A stretch of DNA of 16,591 bases from Hyphomicrobiaceae bacterium (GTDB lineage Bacteria; Pseudomonadota; Alphaproteobacteria; Rhizobiales; Hyphomicrobiaceae): the NCBI GenBank assembly GCA_017353825.1, contig JAFMSC010000036.1, positions 1-16,591 on the forward strand. Direction: 5' to 3'. Position 1 is the first letter of the stretch. Each line of letters begins with the position of its first letter. Below the pieces are notes generated by a model. That model was not told where the DNA came from. It searched no databases and saw only the letters and a list, made by a program, of their open reading frames with translations. A program made the translations under genes and the position numbers. Shown piece after piece: positions 7,356 through 13,609 of the stretch.

Positions 7356-7375
7356 GATGGTGTTATCCCTCTTGT

Positions 7376-7401
7376 GGTTACCCGCCCCGGGCAGGGTAAC
7401 C
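7376..7401. promoter_or_regulatory. Perfect dyad/hairpin between the transglycosylase gene and galU
   Basis: GGTTACCC (7376-7383) and GGGTAACC (7394-7401) are perfect 8-bp arms around GCCCCGGGCA, which can itself extend the stem. It sits 21-46 bases before the TTG start of the transglycosylase gene and about 90 bases before galU, directly followed by a GANTC site (GATTC, 7402-7406). It could be an operator for one or both divergent promoters or an mRNA hairpin in the transglycosylase leader next to its ribosome site. I cannot distinguish these. Confidence 0.5.
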
Positions 7402-7489
7402 GATTCTATGCTTATATTTGCGGCTCGTGTGACTGTGCTCGCTCAACCATAGCGGAGCCGGAAATTGCAAGAAAGGACGCCTTCCTCAC

Positions 7490-8359
7490 ATGCCTAAGCC
7501 CATCCGCAAGGCCGTGTTTCCCGTCGCCGGGCTCGGCACGCGCTTCCTGCCCGCCACCAAGGCCATGCCCAAGGAGATGCTGACGGTGGTGGACCGCCCC
7601 ATCATCCAGCATGTGGTTGATGAGGCGCGCGCCGGCGGCATCGAGCACTTCATTTTCGTCACCGGCCGCAACAAGGGCGTGATCGAAGACCACTTCGACA
7701 GCCAGTTCGAGTTGGAGCGCACCCTCAAGGAGCGCGGCAAGGCCGGCGAGCTGGAGGCGCTGCAGCGCGACCTGCCGAAGCCGGGGCAGACGAGCTTCAC
7801 GCGCCAACAGTCCCCCCTCGGCCTCGGCCACGCCGTGTGGTGCGCGCGCGAGATCGTCGGCAACGAGCCGTTCGCGCTTCTGCTCCCCGACGTGCTGCAC
7901 TACGCCGAGACGCCCTGCATCGGCGAGATGATCAAAGCCTACGGCCAGCGTCCCGGCAACTACATCGCGGTTGCGCCGGTGCCAGCGGACCAGACGCACC
8001 AGTACGGCATCGTCGGCCTGGAGGACGCCAACGCCAAGACCTCGCGGATCACCCGCATGGTGGAGAAGCCCAAGTCCGGCACGGCCCCGTCCAACCTGCA
8101 CATCTCCGGGCGCTACATCCTGGAGCCCGAGATCTTCCGCATCCTGGACGCCGGCGAGCGCGGCGCAGGTGGCGAGATCCAGATCACCGACGCCATGATC
8201 CGCATGGCCGAGACGCGGCCGTTCTACGCCTTCCGCTTCGACGGCACCATCTACGACTGCGGCTCCAAGATCGGCTTCCTCGCCGCCAACGTCGCCTACG
8301 CGCTGGCGCGCCCCGACCTCGCGCCGGCCCTGCGAGGCGAGTTGAAGAAGCTGCTGTGA
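7490..8359 (+). CDS. galU: UTP-glucose-1-phosphate uridylyltransferase
   Basis: A 289-residue cytoplasmic nucleotidyltransferase that makes UDP-glucose from UTP and glucose-1-phosphate, supplying surface polysaccharide, glucan and osmoprotectant synthesis. The N-terminal KAVFPVAGLGTRFLPATKAM (7-26) then PKEML is the GalU nucleotide-binding signature. Further family markers are LPDVLHY, YGIV near residue 176, RMVEKPKSG (around 193), ISGRYIL and GGEIQITDAM. The length matches bacterial GalU (about 290-300). The start ATG at 7490 is preceded by AAAGGA about 10 bases upstream. It stands alone: the gene on its right is convergent and the one on its left divergent. In E. coli-type genomes GalU is also an envelope gene, which fits the neighbouring cell-wall genes, but no operon links them. 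Confidence 0.95.
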   Translation: MPKPIRKAVFPVAGLGTRFLPATKAMPKEMLTVVDRPIIQHVVDEARAGGIEHFIFVTGRNKGVIEDHFDSQFELERTLKERGKAGELEALQRDLPKPGQTSFTRQQSPLGLGHAVWCAREIVGNEPFALLLPDVLHYAETPCIGEMIKAYGQRPGNYIAVAPVPADQTHQYGIVGLEDANAKTSRITRMVEKPKSGTAPSNLHISGRYILEPEIFRILDAGERGAGGEIQITDAMIRMAETRPFYAFRFDGTIYDCGSKIGFLAANVAYALARPDLAPALRGELKKLL

Positions 8360-8391
8360 CACACCGCCCGTAAGCCCGGCCATACATCCGC

Positions 8392-8419
8392 CTGGTCGAT
8401 GCGCGCGGTAGGCGACCAG
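8392..8419 (+). terminator. Terminator-like hairpin after galU
   Basis: CTGGTCG (8392-8398) and CGACCAG (8413-8419) are perfect 7-bp arms around a 14-base loop, 32 bases past the galU stop and 30 bases before the stop of the convergent hydrolase gene. No T-run follows on either strand. Confidence 0.4.
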
Positions 8420-8440
8420 CGCTCCGAGTTGGGACCGTGG
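8418..8440. repeat. Fragment resembling the 9301-9372 intergenic repeat
   Basis: AGCGCTCCGA-gtt-GGGACC-gt-GG in the galU/hydrolase gap recurs at 9304-9326 as AGCGCTCCGA-acc-GGGACC-tc-GG, so at least 18 of 23 positions agree. Both copies lie between genes, which suggests a dispersed intergenic element. Confidence 0.4.
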
Positions 8441-8449
8441 GTTACCAGC

Positions 8450-9232
8450 TCACCCCAGGAAGCCCAGGATGACGGCGGCGACCTCGTCGGGCCGATCGAG
8501 CTCCGCCAGGTGGGCGGCGCCGGGGATGATGCGAACCTCGGTTTCCCCGCCAATGGCAGCGGCGATCGCGTCGGCGTAGCTGCGCGGCAAGAGGTGGTCC
8601 TGCTCGCCCCACAGGAGCAGTGTCGGCGCCTTGATCAGCGGCAGCCGCCGCTCGAGCCGCGTGTTGCCGAGCGGCCAGAAGATGCGCGCCGCGGCCTCCG
8701 CCGCCCGCGTCTGCTCGATCGGCCACTCGACCGAGTTGGCGCCGGCCGGCACCTCCTTCAGCGCCTTGTAGGTCTCGGGCCGAGCCGTCATAAGGGCGGC
8801 CAGTTCGTCAGCCCGCTGCGCCCAGGGATCGGCCGCGGGGTTGCTCGCATCGTAAAGGCCGAACGGGGCAATCAGCGCCAGGCGCCGCACTTTGTCGGGC
8901 CAGATCGCCGCTACCTCCGCGGCGAACGAGCCGCCGACGGAGCTGCCGATCAGGTCGGCGCCCGCAAGGCCCGCCTTGTCGACGAGGTCGCGCACGGCCA
9001 GTACCCAGTCGAGGTGCGTGTCGAGCACCGTGTGCCCGCGGTCCCCTCCTGGAAAGCCCGGCAGCGACGGCACGATCACCGTGCGTTGCTCGGCGAGGCG
9101 GTCAAGGAACGGGATCCACTTGGGCAGCCCGCCGTAGCCGGCCAGGAACCCCATTGGCGGCCCGCTCCCCTTACGCCACACGCGCGTGGCAAACCCGTTG
9201 ATGTCGATGGTCAGCGTCGCTGGCTCGCTCAT
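8450..9232 (-). CDS. Alpha/beta-fold hydrolase
   Basis: A 260-residue cytoplasmic hydrolase. The nucleophile elbow is GSSVGG with Ser98 (residues 96-101), the acid is Asp212 in LLLWGEQDHLLP (206-217) and the histidine is His241 in IPGAAHLAELDRPDEV (236-251). An oxyanion-loop region GFLAGYGGLPKW (28-39) and IVPSLPGFPGG (53-63) precede the elbow, as in MhpC/dehalogenase-like esterases. Substrate cannot be read from sequence. ATG at 9232 is chosen because the conserved region starts soon after; a TTG at 9268 would add 12 unlikely residues. The ribosome site is weak. It is 181 bases downstream of the LLM oxidoreductase on the same strand, with a hairpin-rich repeat between, so they may or may not be cotranscribed. 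Confidence 0.85.
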   Translation of the reverse strand: MSEPATLTIDINGFATRVWRKGSGPPMGFLAGYGGLPKWIPFLDRLAEQRTVIVPSLPGFPGGDRGHTVLDTHLDWVLAVRDLVDKAGLAGADLIGSSVGGSFAAEVAAIWPDKVRRLALIAPFGLYDASNPAADPWAQRADELAALMTARPETYKALKEVPAGANSVEWPIEQTRAAEAAARIFWPLGNTRLERRLPLIKAPTLLLWGEQDHLLPRSYADAIAAAIGGETEVRIIPGAAHLAELDRPDEVAAVILGFLG

Positions 9233-9300
9233 GCCGGTGGCCCCGGTTTCCACCTGCCATCCGGCCAATGGAGTGCCTTGGCCGATGCGAGCCGTCCACG

Positions 9301-9372
9301 AGCAGCGCTCCGAACCGGGACCTCGGCAGGCTCGACGCGTCGATGAAGGTCCCGGAGAGCCTCGCCTGCGGC
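9301..9372. repeat. Dispersed intergenic repeat with nested hairpins, copy A
   Basis: CCGGGACCT (9315-9323) and AGGTCCCGG (9347-9355) are perfect 9-bp arms. Their loop contains the perfect palindrome CGACGCGTCG (9333-9342). A second hairpin, GAGCC/GGCTC, follows immediately. The sequence AGCAGC-ct-cg-CCGGGACCTCG and the downstream word AGCCTCGCCTGCGGC both recur in the serC-serA gap (13591-13668), so this is a dispersed element. It may also act as the 3' hairpin of the LLM oxidoreductase transcript. Confidence 0.5.
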
Positions 9373-9413
9373 TCGGCTTGCGTGATGGCGCATGGTTTCT
9401 CTGGCAGGTTGTA

Positions 9414-10682
9414 TTACTCGGCCGCCGCCGCGCGCTGGTGCTGCGCCAAGGACTTCGGCCACCAGCGGTTCTTCCATTGGGAGAACAGCGGACGCAGCTT
9501 GGGGATCACCTTCTCGGCGAACAGGCGCGTATTGTACTTGGTGGTCTCGCTCGGCATGTTGCCGAACTGCAGCAACAGCATCAGCTGGCCGACGTTGAGC
9601 GTGGTCGCCAGCTCGTTGAGCTGCTCGACCACCTCGTCCGGGGAGCCGATGATGAGATAGCCATTGTCCACGATGCCCCGCATGTCGCGGACCAGCGACT
9701 GCATTCTGGCCGCGCCGGCGGTGGCGGTGGGCCCAGTCGGCGCCTTACCCTCCGCCGCCGCCTTCACTTGGCTCTCGATGCCAGCGCGCTGGGTCGCCTC
9801 GGTCACGTAGCCCGGCGGCACGGCAAAGCGCGGGTCCACGTGCAGACAGCGACCGTAGAAATACTCCGCCGCCTCGGTGTAAAGGTCGAGCGCCTGGCTC
9901 CGACTCTCGGCCACCCCGACCATCTGGGCGAAGCCAGCACGGTACGGATTGCGGTCCTTGCCGAGCCGCGCCATCTCCTCCCAGAAGCCCTTCATGACGG
10001 TCTGGGCCATCTTGTAGCCGTAGTAGGAGAGGTAGCAGAACACGTAGTCCATCTGCGCCGCCCAGCGCCACGTCTCCACCGAGCCGGCGCCCGGAATCCA
10101 GATCGGGGGATGCGGCTCCTGGATCGGCCGCGGCCAGACATTCACGTATCGCTGCTGGTTGAAGCGGCCATTGAACGAGAACACGTCCTTCTCGGTCCAG
10201 GCGCGCAGGATGAGATCGTGCGCCTCGTAGTAGCGCTCGCGCAGCTGGCTCGGATTGGTGGCGTAGGCGAACGTGGTGTCCATGGGCGTGCCGACGGGGA
10301 AGCCGGCGATCAGCCGGCCGCCCGAGATGCAGTCGATCATGGCGAATTCCTCGGCCACCCGGGTCGGCGGATTGTAGAGGGCGATGCTGTTGCCCAAGAC
10401 GCAGATGGCCGCGTCCGTGGTACGCCGTGCCAGGGCGGTTGCGATCAGGTTCGGCGATGGCATCAGGCCGTAACCGTTGGCGTGGTGCTCGTTGCAGCAG
10501 ATCGCATCGAAGCCGCATTCGGCAGCATACTCGAGCTCGTCGAGGAACTCGTTGTACATCACATGCGCGCGCTTGGGATCGAACAGGGTGGCGGGAATAT
10601 CGACCCACACGGAGCGGTGCTTCTCCTTGAAATCCGGAGGCAGCTCCTTGTAGGGCATCAAATGAAACCAGAGGAACTTCAC
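9414..10682 (-). CDS. LLM class (bacterial luciferase-like) flavin-dependent oxidoreductase
   Basis: A 422-residue TIM-barrel monooxygenase-type protein expected to use reduced FMN (or F420 in some relatives). Features include FLWFHLMPYKELP at the start, GFDAICCNEHHANGYGL (57-73) with the family NEHH, LGNSIALYNPPTRVAEEF (96-113), and AMIDCISGGRLIAGFPVGTP (114-133). The longer DNA reading upstream of this point contains no family sequence. GTG at 10682 is the start because a near-perfect GAGGAGG lies 7 bases before it and the first strand begins at once with MKFLW. The substrate is unknown; relatives of this length oxidise or desulfonate small organic compounds. It reads toward the alpha/beta hydrolase, and a monooxygenase plus hydrolase pairing would suit a catabolic step, but this is inference. 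Confidence 0.88.
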   Translation of the reverse strand: MKFLWFHLMPYKELPPDFKEKHRSVWVDIPATLFDPKRAHVMYNEFLDELEYAAECGFDAICCNEHHANGYGLMPSPNLIATALARRTTDAAICVLGNSIALYNPPTRVAEEFAMIDCISGGRLIAGFPVGTPMDTTFAYATNPSQLRERYYEAHDLILRAWTEKDVFSFNGRFNQQRYVNVWPRPIQEPHPPIWIPGAGSVETWRWAAQMDYVFCYLSYYGYKMAQTVMKGFWEEMARLGKDRNPYRAGFAQMVGVAESRSQALDLYTEAAEYFYGRCLHVDPRFAVPPGYVTEATQRAGIESQVKAAAEGKAPTGPTATAGAARMQSLVRDMRGIVDNGYLIIGSPDEVVEQLNELATTLNVGQLMLLLQFGNMPSETTKYNTRLFAEKVIPKLRPLFSQWKNRWWPKSLAQHQRAAAAE

Positions 10683-10899
10683 GGGCCGTCCTCCTCTTGC
10701 CGCGGAGTCTTGCGCCAGCGTAGGCGACCAGACTACGGCGGGCACGGGAAGCCGGACAAGCGTGGATGTCGTCTGCTTGCTGCCCGTCAGCCCTGCGCTG
10801 CTGGCGGGGGCGCGATCGGTCCGTTGCAGGCACCCGGGACATCGGCACGCACCGCGAACCACCAAGGGAAGGCGATGAGCACGCCTCGAGCGACTGGGA

Positions 10900-11157
10900 T
10901 CAGCAGACAGACCGGGCCCCGCGCGTGGCCGCCATCTCAACCTGGGCGAAGGCCGCATAGACGTTGGCCGGGAAGGACAGAACAAACACGCCGATCGCCA
11001 GGCCACCCGCCAAACAGCGCGTCGCCGGCGGCGCGATGCCGAGCGCCAGCCCGGCCTGCAGGGCCCGTCACGTTGAGGAATGGCACCGGCCGCATACCAA
11101 CGGCGGGAGCATCGCGGCCAAAGGCTGTGGCGCGATGACATGCGCGCTTGCCGTCAA
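10900..11157 (-). pseudogene. DoxX-family membrane protein remnant, three frames
   Basis: Reading the minus strand downward from 11157, one frame gives LTASAHVIAPQPLAAMLPPL before diverging, a second gives RPVPFLNVTG, and a third continues LQAGLALGIAPPATRCLAGG and then LAIGVFVLSFPANVYAAFAQ to a TGA at 10900-10902. Joined across two frameshifts this follows the order of DoxX-family proteins: H-x-x-x-P-x-P near the first helix, a PP turn, a G-A-L-x-x-G-L helix, and the typical FPANVYMA-like motif. Intact relatives are about 130-140 residues; the N-terminal helix is not recognisable and the end is altered. The gene is therefore broken. Frameshifts from sequencing error are possible but two within 100 bases argue for decay. 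Confidence 0.62.
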
Positions 11158-11173
11158 CCCCCTTGCCGTCAAC
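11147..11173. repeat. Two-copy 15-bp tandem repeat
   Basis: CTTGCCGTCAAC occurs at 11147-11158 and again at 11162-11173, separated by three bases. It lies at the upstream edge of the DoxX remnant and looks like a slippage duplication. Confidence 0.6.
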
Positions 11174-11290
11174 ACAAGGGCAGGACGAGACCGATCACGC
11201 CGCCCGCGCCAGGGCTCACCTCAACACCCCAGGTGCTGCAGACGGGGAACCGAGAAATGGCCAGCATGATAAGCGGCGTCGTGATCGCAG

Positions 11291-11340
11291 TTTTTGGGAG
11301 TTTTCGGGCCGTTTTCTGGCCGTTTTCTGGCCGCTTTCGG
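11291..11340. repeat. Degenerate 11-bp tandem repeat
   Basis: CCGTTTTCTGG is present twice in tandem (11309-11319 and 11320-11330), flanked by degenerate copies such as GAGTTTTCGGG before and CCGCTTTCGG after, about four units in all. The T-rich runs stand out from the surrounding GC-rich DNA. No coding role is supported. Confidence 0.6.
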
Positions 11341-11355
11341 GGGGCGAGGCCCAGG

Positions 11356-11404
11356 TTCTCGGTACTCGAAGTTTCTCGGTACACGAAGTTTCTCGGGTTT
11401 CGAG
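11356..11404. repeat. 17-bp tandem repeat, nearly three copies
   Basis: TTCTCGGTACTCGAAGT (11356-11372) is followed by TTCTCGGTACACGAAGT (11373-11389, one mismatch) and a degenerate third copy beginning TTCTCGGGTTTCGA (11390-11403). It lies 14 bases after the 11-bp repeat array. Such repeats can act as iterons or binding sites, but no replication or regulator gene is nearby and slippage is the simpler reading. Confidence 0.6.
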
Positions 11405-11483
11405 AGAAGCGCAGACAAAGACATCGAATTCGCTGACCGCCGATGCCCGACAGGGGCTTCTCGGTTCGACGCGGGGCCTCGTT

Positions 11484-11560
11484 AGATTGGGACCAGGGTA
11501 TCGGGGGCCGCGGCTCGTCCCCTGAACCTGATCCCAAATCTGACCCCGATACCTAGTCCC
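11484..11560 (-). terminator. Long inverted repeat at the end of the DUF2852 gene, two alternative pairings
   Basis: GGGACCAGGGTATCGGGG (11489-11506) pairs with CCCCGATACCTAGTCCC (11544-11560) with only a bulge and a mismatch, and the right arm abuts the DUF2852 stop codon (11560-11562). An overlapping left segment AGATTGGGACCAGG (11484-11497) pairs almost perfectly with CCTGATCCCAAATCT (11527-11541). The two helices cross or compete, so the transcript could switch structure or form a pseudoknot. At minimum this should end the DUF2852 transcript; it may also be a mobile palindromic repeat. Confidence 0.55.
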
Positions 11561-12051
11561 TATGACGGCGGCGGCCTGGGACCCTCGCTGGTGCCGGCGG
11601 GGCGGTTTCCGCGCTCCTTCATGTACTCGTCGAACTCGACACGGTCGCGCGCCATCCGCAGCCGGTCTAGGAAGGCGCGGAACTCGTTTGCCTCCTCCTC
11701 CAGTTTGCGCAGCGCCTCCTCGCGGTACTCATCGAACGCGCGGTTGCCGGTTTCGCGCAGGCCATGCCCGCGATGGGCGCGCCGCTGTTGCATGCGCTCT
11801 TCCCAGCGGGCGCGTTTGCGCTCCCAATGCTCGGCGGCCCGGTTCACTCGCTCGATGGCGCGGGCGCGCCACGCTTCAACGTCGCCACCATGATGACCAT
11901 GCCATCCGCATCCCATTCCCATCCGTCCACTCCATATGATGTAGGCCAGGACCGCGAGACCGATGGGCCAGTACACGATGAAGCCCAGCACCATCAGCAC
12001 GATCCAGGCCGGTCTGCCGAAGTCGTCTATGCGTGCGATGACCCCATGCAT
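11560..12051 (-). CDS. DUF2852 membrane protein
   Basis: A 163-residue protein with one or two closely spaced membrane segments (RPAWIVLMVLGFIVYWPIGL, 13-32, continuing to AYIIW at about 40), then a Gly/His/Cys stretch GMGCGWHGHHGGD (45-57), and a long charged helical or coiled-coil region (about 58-150) that includes TGNRAFDEYREEALRKLEEE (101-120) and EFRAFLDRLRMARDRVEFDEYMKE (written as two parts: EFRAFLDRLRM and ARDRVEFDEYMKE). These match DUF2852 proteins, which are widespread in Hyphomicrobiales and have no assigned function. The His/Cys stretch just past the membrane could bind a metal. The ATG at 12051 follows GGGAG about 10 bases upstream. A good promoter and an operator-like dyad precede it, and a strong terminator follows, so it is a single-gene unit divergent from serC. 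Confidence 0.83.
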   Translation of the reverse strand: MHGVIARIDDFGRPAWIVLMVLGFIVYWPIGLAVLAYIIWSGRMGMGCGWHGHHGGDVEAWRARAIERVNRAAEHWERKRARWEERMQQRRAHRGHGLRETGNRAFDEYREEALRKLEEEANEFRAFLDRLRMARDRVEFDEYMKERGNRPAGTSEGPRPPPS

Positions 12052-12079
12052 TGCGGTCTTCTCCCGGTCCTGGAAGCAG

Positions 12080-12102
12080 TGTGAATGTTTATAACATTTA
12101 CA
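12080..12102. promoter_or_regulatory. Operator-like dyad over the DUF2852 transcription start
   Basis: AATGTT-TAT-AACATT (12084-12098) is a perfect 6+6 dyad with a 3-base centre. On the minus strand the symmetry continues outward, after one mismatched base, as TGT on the left and ACA on the right, giving a 23-bp imperfect dyad. It lies immediately downstream of the predicted -10, overlapping the expected start point, where a repressor would act. The core resembles binding sites of the Fur/Zur superfamily, notably the AATGTTATAACATT type of Zur box, with one extra central base. The regulator's identity is inference. Confidence 0.45.
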
Positions 12103-12127
12103 TACGGTTTGGCGGCCGGTGCGTCAA
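12099..12127 (-). promoter_or_regulatory. Promoter of the DUF2852 gene
   Basis: On the minus strand TTGACG (12127-12122) is separated by exactly 17 bases from TATGTA (12104-12099). The -35 is a near-consensus match and the -10 is weaker. Transcription would start around 12092, about 40 bases before the ATG. Confidence 0.5.
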
Positions 12128-12150
12128 CCAACATGACGGGAATGTGATCG

Positions 12151-12181
12151 GCCGTCGGGGTCGCCGGCACCCGCCGACGGC
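12151..12181. repeat. Strong hairpin in the DUF2852-serC intergenic region
   Basis: GCCGTCGG (12151-12158) and CCGACGGC (12174-12181) are perfect 8-bp arms, and the 15-base loop contains a further GCCGGC palindrome. A small second stem, AGGTC-cggaa-GACCT (12205-12219), follows. These lie 150-220 bases before serC and may belong to its leader or mark the end of an upstream transcript. The rest of the 320-base gap (12052-12371) holds the DUF2852 promoter and the serC leader. Confidence 0.4.
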
Positions 12182-12264
12182 GGTCGCCACACGGCCCTTA
12201 GAAGAGGTCCGGAAGACCTAGGGAGGCAAGACGATTGAATTTGTCCGAATGTGCCCGCCACCCG

Positions 12265-12371
12265 ACACCCCGTTTGGTACCCGCCTTGACTTTCAACATG
12301 GCCACCGCCAGAAGCGCGCGCGGGAGACCCCTCCCCACCGAGGGGCGGCTATCTGGAAGGGTAGGTTCATT
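12265..12371 (+). ncRNA. serC-serA mRNA leader (serC motif), structured 5' UTR
   Basis: A conserved RNA leader upstream of serC-serA is known in alphaproteobacteria (serC motif, Rfam RF00517, from memory), with its last stem overlapping the serC ribosome site. Here CCCCTC (12328-12333) and GAGGGG (12340-12345) form a perfect stem with a 6-base loop, and the following CTATC-tggaag-GGTAG (12349-12364) forms a stem whose loop and 3' arm contain the GGAAGG ribosome site 8 bases before the ATG. An alternative pairing, GGGAG (12322-12326) with CTCCC (12331-12335), would disrupt the first stem. The 5' boundary given is approximate. The ligand or trigger is unknown. The match is by position and architecture, not by a covariance-model search. 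Confidence 0.55.
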
Positions 12372-13547
12372 ATGGCCACGTCCGCACGGCCGGCGCAGAA
12401 GCCGGTCAATCGCAATTTTTCCTCCGGCCCGTGTGCCAAGCGCCCCGGCTGGTCCCTTGAAGCCCTCGACAACGCATTTCTCGGCCGCTCGCACCGCGCC
12501 AAGCAAGGCAAGGCGCGCCTCAAACGCGCCATCGAGGAGACCAAAGCGCTGCTGGGCCTGCCCGCCGGCTACCAATGCGCCATCGTCCCCGCCTCCGACA
12601 CCGGCGCTTTCGAGCTGGCCATGTGGACGATGCTGGGCGAGCGCGGCGTCGATGCCCTGGCCTGGGAGAGCTTCGGCGAGGGTTGGGTGACGGATGTGTC
12701 AAATCAGCTCAAGCTGAAGGACCTGCGCCTTCTCAAGGCCGAATACGGCAAGCTCCCCGACCTGCGCCAGGTCGATTTCAGCCGCGACGTGCTGTTCACC
12801 TGGAACGGAACGACCTCGGGGGTTCGCGTGCCGAACGGCAACTGGATCGCGGCCGACCGCGCCGGGCTCACCTTCACCGACGCCACCTCGGCAGTGTTCG
12901 CCCAGCCGATCCCTTGGGACAAGGTCGATGTGGCCACCTTCTCCTGGCAGAAAGCGCTAGGCAGCGAGGCCGCGCACGGCATGCTGATCCTCTCGCCGCG
13001 GGCCATTGAGCGACTGGAGAGCTACACGCCGCCCTGGCCGCTGCCCAAGGTATTTCGCCTCACCAAGGTCGGCAAATTTATGGCCGCGGTGTTCGAGGGC
13101 GAGACCATCAACACGCCCTCCATGCTGTGCGTGGAGGATTACCTCGATGCGCTCGCCTGGGCCCGCAGCATCGGCGGTCTCGCGGCGCTGCAAGCCCGCG
13201 CCGACGCCAACGCCAATGTGCTCTACGACTGGGCGGCCAAGACGCCATGGCTGGAGCCGCTGGCCGTTGATCCGGCAACGCGCTCCAACACCTCGGTCTG
13301 CCTGAAAGTCGTGGACTCGGCTGTCTCCAGCCTGCCCGTCGAGGCGCAGCGCGCTTTCGTCAAGCAGATCGAGGCGATCCTCGACAAGGAGGATGCGGCG
13401 CACGACATCGCCGGCCATCGCGATGCGCCCCCGCACCTGCGCATCTGGACGGGCTCGACCATCGAGGCCTCAGACCTTGCCATCCTCACCGCGTGGCTCG
13501 ACTGGGCCTTCGCCGAGGCCAAGGCCGGACTTGCCAAGGCGGCGTAA
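12372..13547 (+). CDS. serC: Phosphoserine aminotransferase
   Basis: A 391-residue PLP enzyme converting 3-phosphohydroxypyruvate and glutamate to O-phosphoserine, the second step of phosphorylated serine synthesis; SerC also serves pyridoxal phosphate synthesis in many bacteria. NRNFSSGPCAKRPGWSLEAL (13-32), with the conserved N-terminal SSGPC-KRPGW, is diagnostic of the alphaproteobacterial type. Further landmarks are the substrate-binding GRSHRAK near 38-44, DTGAFELAMW (76-85), LFTWNGTTSGVRVPNG (141-156), the cofactor Asp in FTDATSAVFA (168-177) and the Schiff-base K194 in TFSWQKALGSEAAHG. Length fits the roughly 390-residue alphaproteobacterial subgroup. ATG at 12372 fits the leader ribosome site; an in-frame ATG at 12249 would translate through the leader hairpins. 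serA follows after a 158-base gap. Confidence 0.95.
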   Translation: MATSARPAQKPVNRNFSSGPCAKRPGWSLEALDNAFLGRSHRAKQGKARLKRAIEETKALLGLPAGYQCAIVPASDTGAFELAMWTMLGERGVDALAWESFGEGWVTDVSNQLKLKDLRLLKAEYGKLPDLRQVDFSRDVLFTWNGTTSGVRVPNGNWIAADRAGLTFTDATSAVFAQPIPWDKVDVATFSWQKALGSEAAHGMLILSPRAIERLESYTPPWPLPKVFRLTKVGKFMAAVFEGETINTPSMLCVEDYLDALAWARSIGGLAALQARADANANVLYDWAAKTPWLEPLAVDPATRSNTSVCLKVVDSAVSSLPVEAQRAFVKQIEAILDKEDAAHDIAGHRDAPPHLRIWTGSTIEASDLAILTAWLDWAFAEAKAGLAKAA

Positions 13548-13560
13548 CCATTAACTCTTA

Positions 13561-13609
13561 TCCCGGACGGAGTGATGCGGGCGCAAGGCCAGCAGCACTG
13601 CGTCCGGGA
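13561..13609. repeat. Inverted repeat in the serC-serA gap
   Basis: TCCCGGACG (13561-13569) and CGTCCGGGA (13601-13609) are perfect 9-bp arms with a 31-base spacer, starting 13 bases after the serC stop. It overlaps the start of a dispersed repeat (13591-13668). It could attenuate transcription between serC and serA or protect the serC message from 3' decay. Similar TCCCGG-based palindromes are common between alphaproteobacterial genes. Confidence 0.55.

Larger units (their letters stand above)
10683..11559. other. Degraded intergenic zone of 877 bases
   Basis: No intact gene is supported here. The zone contains a decayed DoxX-family gene (about 10900-11157), a 15-bp-period repeat at 11147-11173, an 11-bp tandem repeat near 11309, a 17-bp tandem repeat near 11356 and a long inverted repeat at 11484-11560. 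Short open frames in the area overlap each other and lack ribosome sites or family features. The part between 10683 and 10899 shows nothing I can name. Confidence 0.6.

Noticed and set aside
9186..11138. A 650-codon open frame on the plus strand
   Set aside because: It is antisense to the LLM oxidoreductase and runs through the DoxX remnant, with no family motif of its own.
10683..11141. N-terminal extension of the LLM oxidoreductase
   Set aside because: The added residues are Arg/Pro-rich and unlike any LLM protein, while GAGGAGG directly before the GTG at 10682 fixes the start.
11169..11537. A 122-codon minus-strand frame through the tandem repeats
   Set aside because: Its residues come from simple tandem DNA repeats (RKRPENGQKTARK-like), there is no ribosome site, and an overlapping frame looks equally open.
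12249..12371. Longer SerC from an upstream in-frame ATG
   Set aside because: The extra 41 codons run through the leader hairpins, have no family similarity, and the ATG at 12372 has its own ribosome site and the family N-terminus.
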